Shown: positions 63,337 to 64,000 of the stretch, one piece after another | How the letters are laid out: each line of letters opens with the position of its first letter | Position numbering within the stretch: the first letter of the stretch is position 1 | Source: Cordylochernes scorpioides | Lineage: Eukaryota; Arthropoda; Arachnida; Pseudoscorpiones; Chernetidae | Length of the DNA: 64,000 nucleotides | Direction: 5' to 3' | Assembly: GCA_030710605.1 (NCBI GenBank) | Contig: CP092863.1 | Coordinates: 61,680,393 to 61,744,392 of the forward strand | The notes under the pieces: generated by a model | The model's database searches: none | The model's input: only the letters and a program-made list of their open reading frames with translations | Told to the model about the DNA's origin: nothing | Translations under genes and position numbers: made by a program

Positions 63337-63769
63337 TAATATATATATATATTATACAATCTAAAAACTCAAATATTTCTACATTTCAAAATATATATAT
63401 ATATTTTAGTTTTATTCATTGATATTTCTACTTTTGGTTATCATCGTTTTTAGAATACTTTCAGTTTTGTTGTAAATAGGCGTAGTTAACATATCTATCT
63501 TTTTGAATCACTAATATAGGATTAACTTTATAAATTCTATATAATGTGAAAATAACTAATGTGTAATATTTTCCTCAAGTAATTGAAAATAAAAGCTACT
63601 TGATGCTAAATAATTATATTTTTCTTATCACGACTGTCCAACCCTTTATCTTATCGATGCTTTGTCTTATCAACCCTTTCTCTAATAACAAAAAAATTAT
63701 TCATAAAATATATATATTTAAAAACTATGTACATATAATATTTTAAACATTTACAAGCAAATATCCACA
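63337..63769. other. No recognisable feature
   Basis: AT-rich. A (ta)n run lies near 63340. I found no lipocalin exon 1 between here and the window end. Confidence 0.4.
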
Positions 63770-63900
63770 TAGGATATAGCGTTTGTTTTGTAATAAATAC
63801 TACACATAAAAGCCACAAAAATTAAATGTCTAATCTATCTTTAAAAACGATCTCTTATTTAGAATGGGTAAATAAATAAGTATTATAAGAATACAGACAA
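63770..63900 (+). repeat. Dispersed repeat R3, copy 3
   Basis: It begins ggatatagcgtttgttttgt like 62035-62060 and carries acataaaagccacaaaaatt and gtctaatctatctttaaaaa. Confidence 0.6.
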
Positions 63901-64000
63901 AATGAAAAATGTTATTTACAGAAAACTGATAAATCTTTGTTATATCTTAAAAACTCAATAATACCATATGTTACGATGCACTAGCGCGCCATCCCTTTAA

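Overview
This window is an AT-rich, intron- and transposon-dominated piece of an animal nuclear genome. There are no operons, ribosome binding sites or dense ORFs. The host signal is a small cluster of paralogous lipocalin-type genes with spliced exons. Nearly everything else is mobile DNA of kinds common in arthropods: Gypsy, Penelope-like, non-LTR, hAT, Tc1, SINE and foldback elements. The gag sequence of one LTR element resembles, from memory, those of chelicerate or crustacean Gypsy elements. I therefore infer an arthropod and do not resolve it further.

Layout. 1-3.2 kb: MITEs, SINEs, an ORF1-tail fragment, and the last exon of a lipocalin gene whose earlier exons lie off the left edge. 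3.2-13.2 kb: a decayed Gypsy pol with its 3' LTR, a 5'-truncated Penelope-like element (PLE) fused to a SINE head, a tandem SINE cluster, and a 1.5 kb G-rich minisatellite. 13.2-28.0 kb: a complete five-exon lipocalin gene on + (198 codons plus stop). Its introns hold a gag-only LTR retrotransposon, an intact 661-codon ORF1-like element, a U2 snRNA-derived scrap, a solo LTR and foldback elements. 28-41 kb: a Gypsy integrase remnant, a non-autonomous LTR element with near-identical 293-bp LTRs, and a Gypsy element whose 5' LTR is split by a 3.9 kb hAT transposon. That transposon carries an unrelated endonuclease-domain ORF.

41-55 kb: a palindromic element, a minisatellite, a LINE fragment, a full-length LINE with a 2A-like motif and a perfect 15-bp target duplication, and, about 10 bp beyond that duplication, a 4.85 kb head-to-head PLE palindrome with its own 14-bp target duplication. 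55.2-56.6 kb: a Tc1-like transposon with two nonsense codons. 56.9-62.9 kb: a second lipocalin gene on -, exons 5 to 2, with exon 1 beyond the right edge or lost.

The two main lipocalin genes are convergent and have identical internal exon lengths (131, 116 and 99 bp) and phases, so they are duplicates. The most interesting unexplained structure is a set of short palindromes. Each carries a stem-loop resembling a hammerhead-ribozyme core (CUNGANNA / GAAA), similar in layout to the ends of the PLE palindrome. They may be miniature derivatives of inverted PLE-type dimers.
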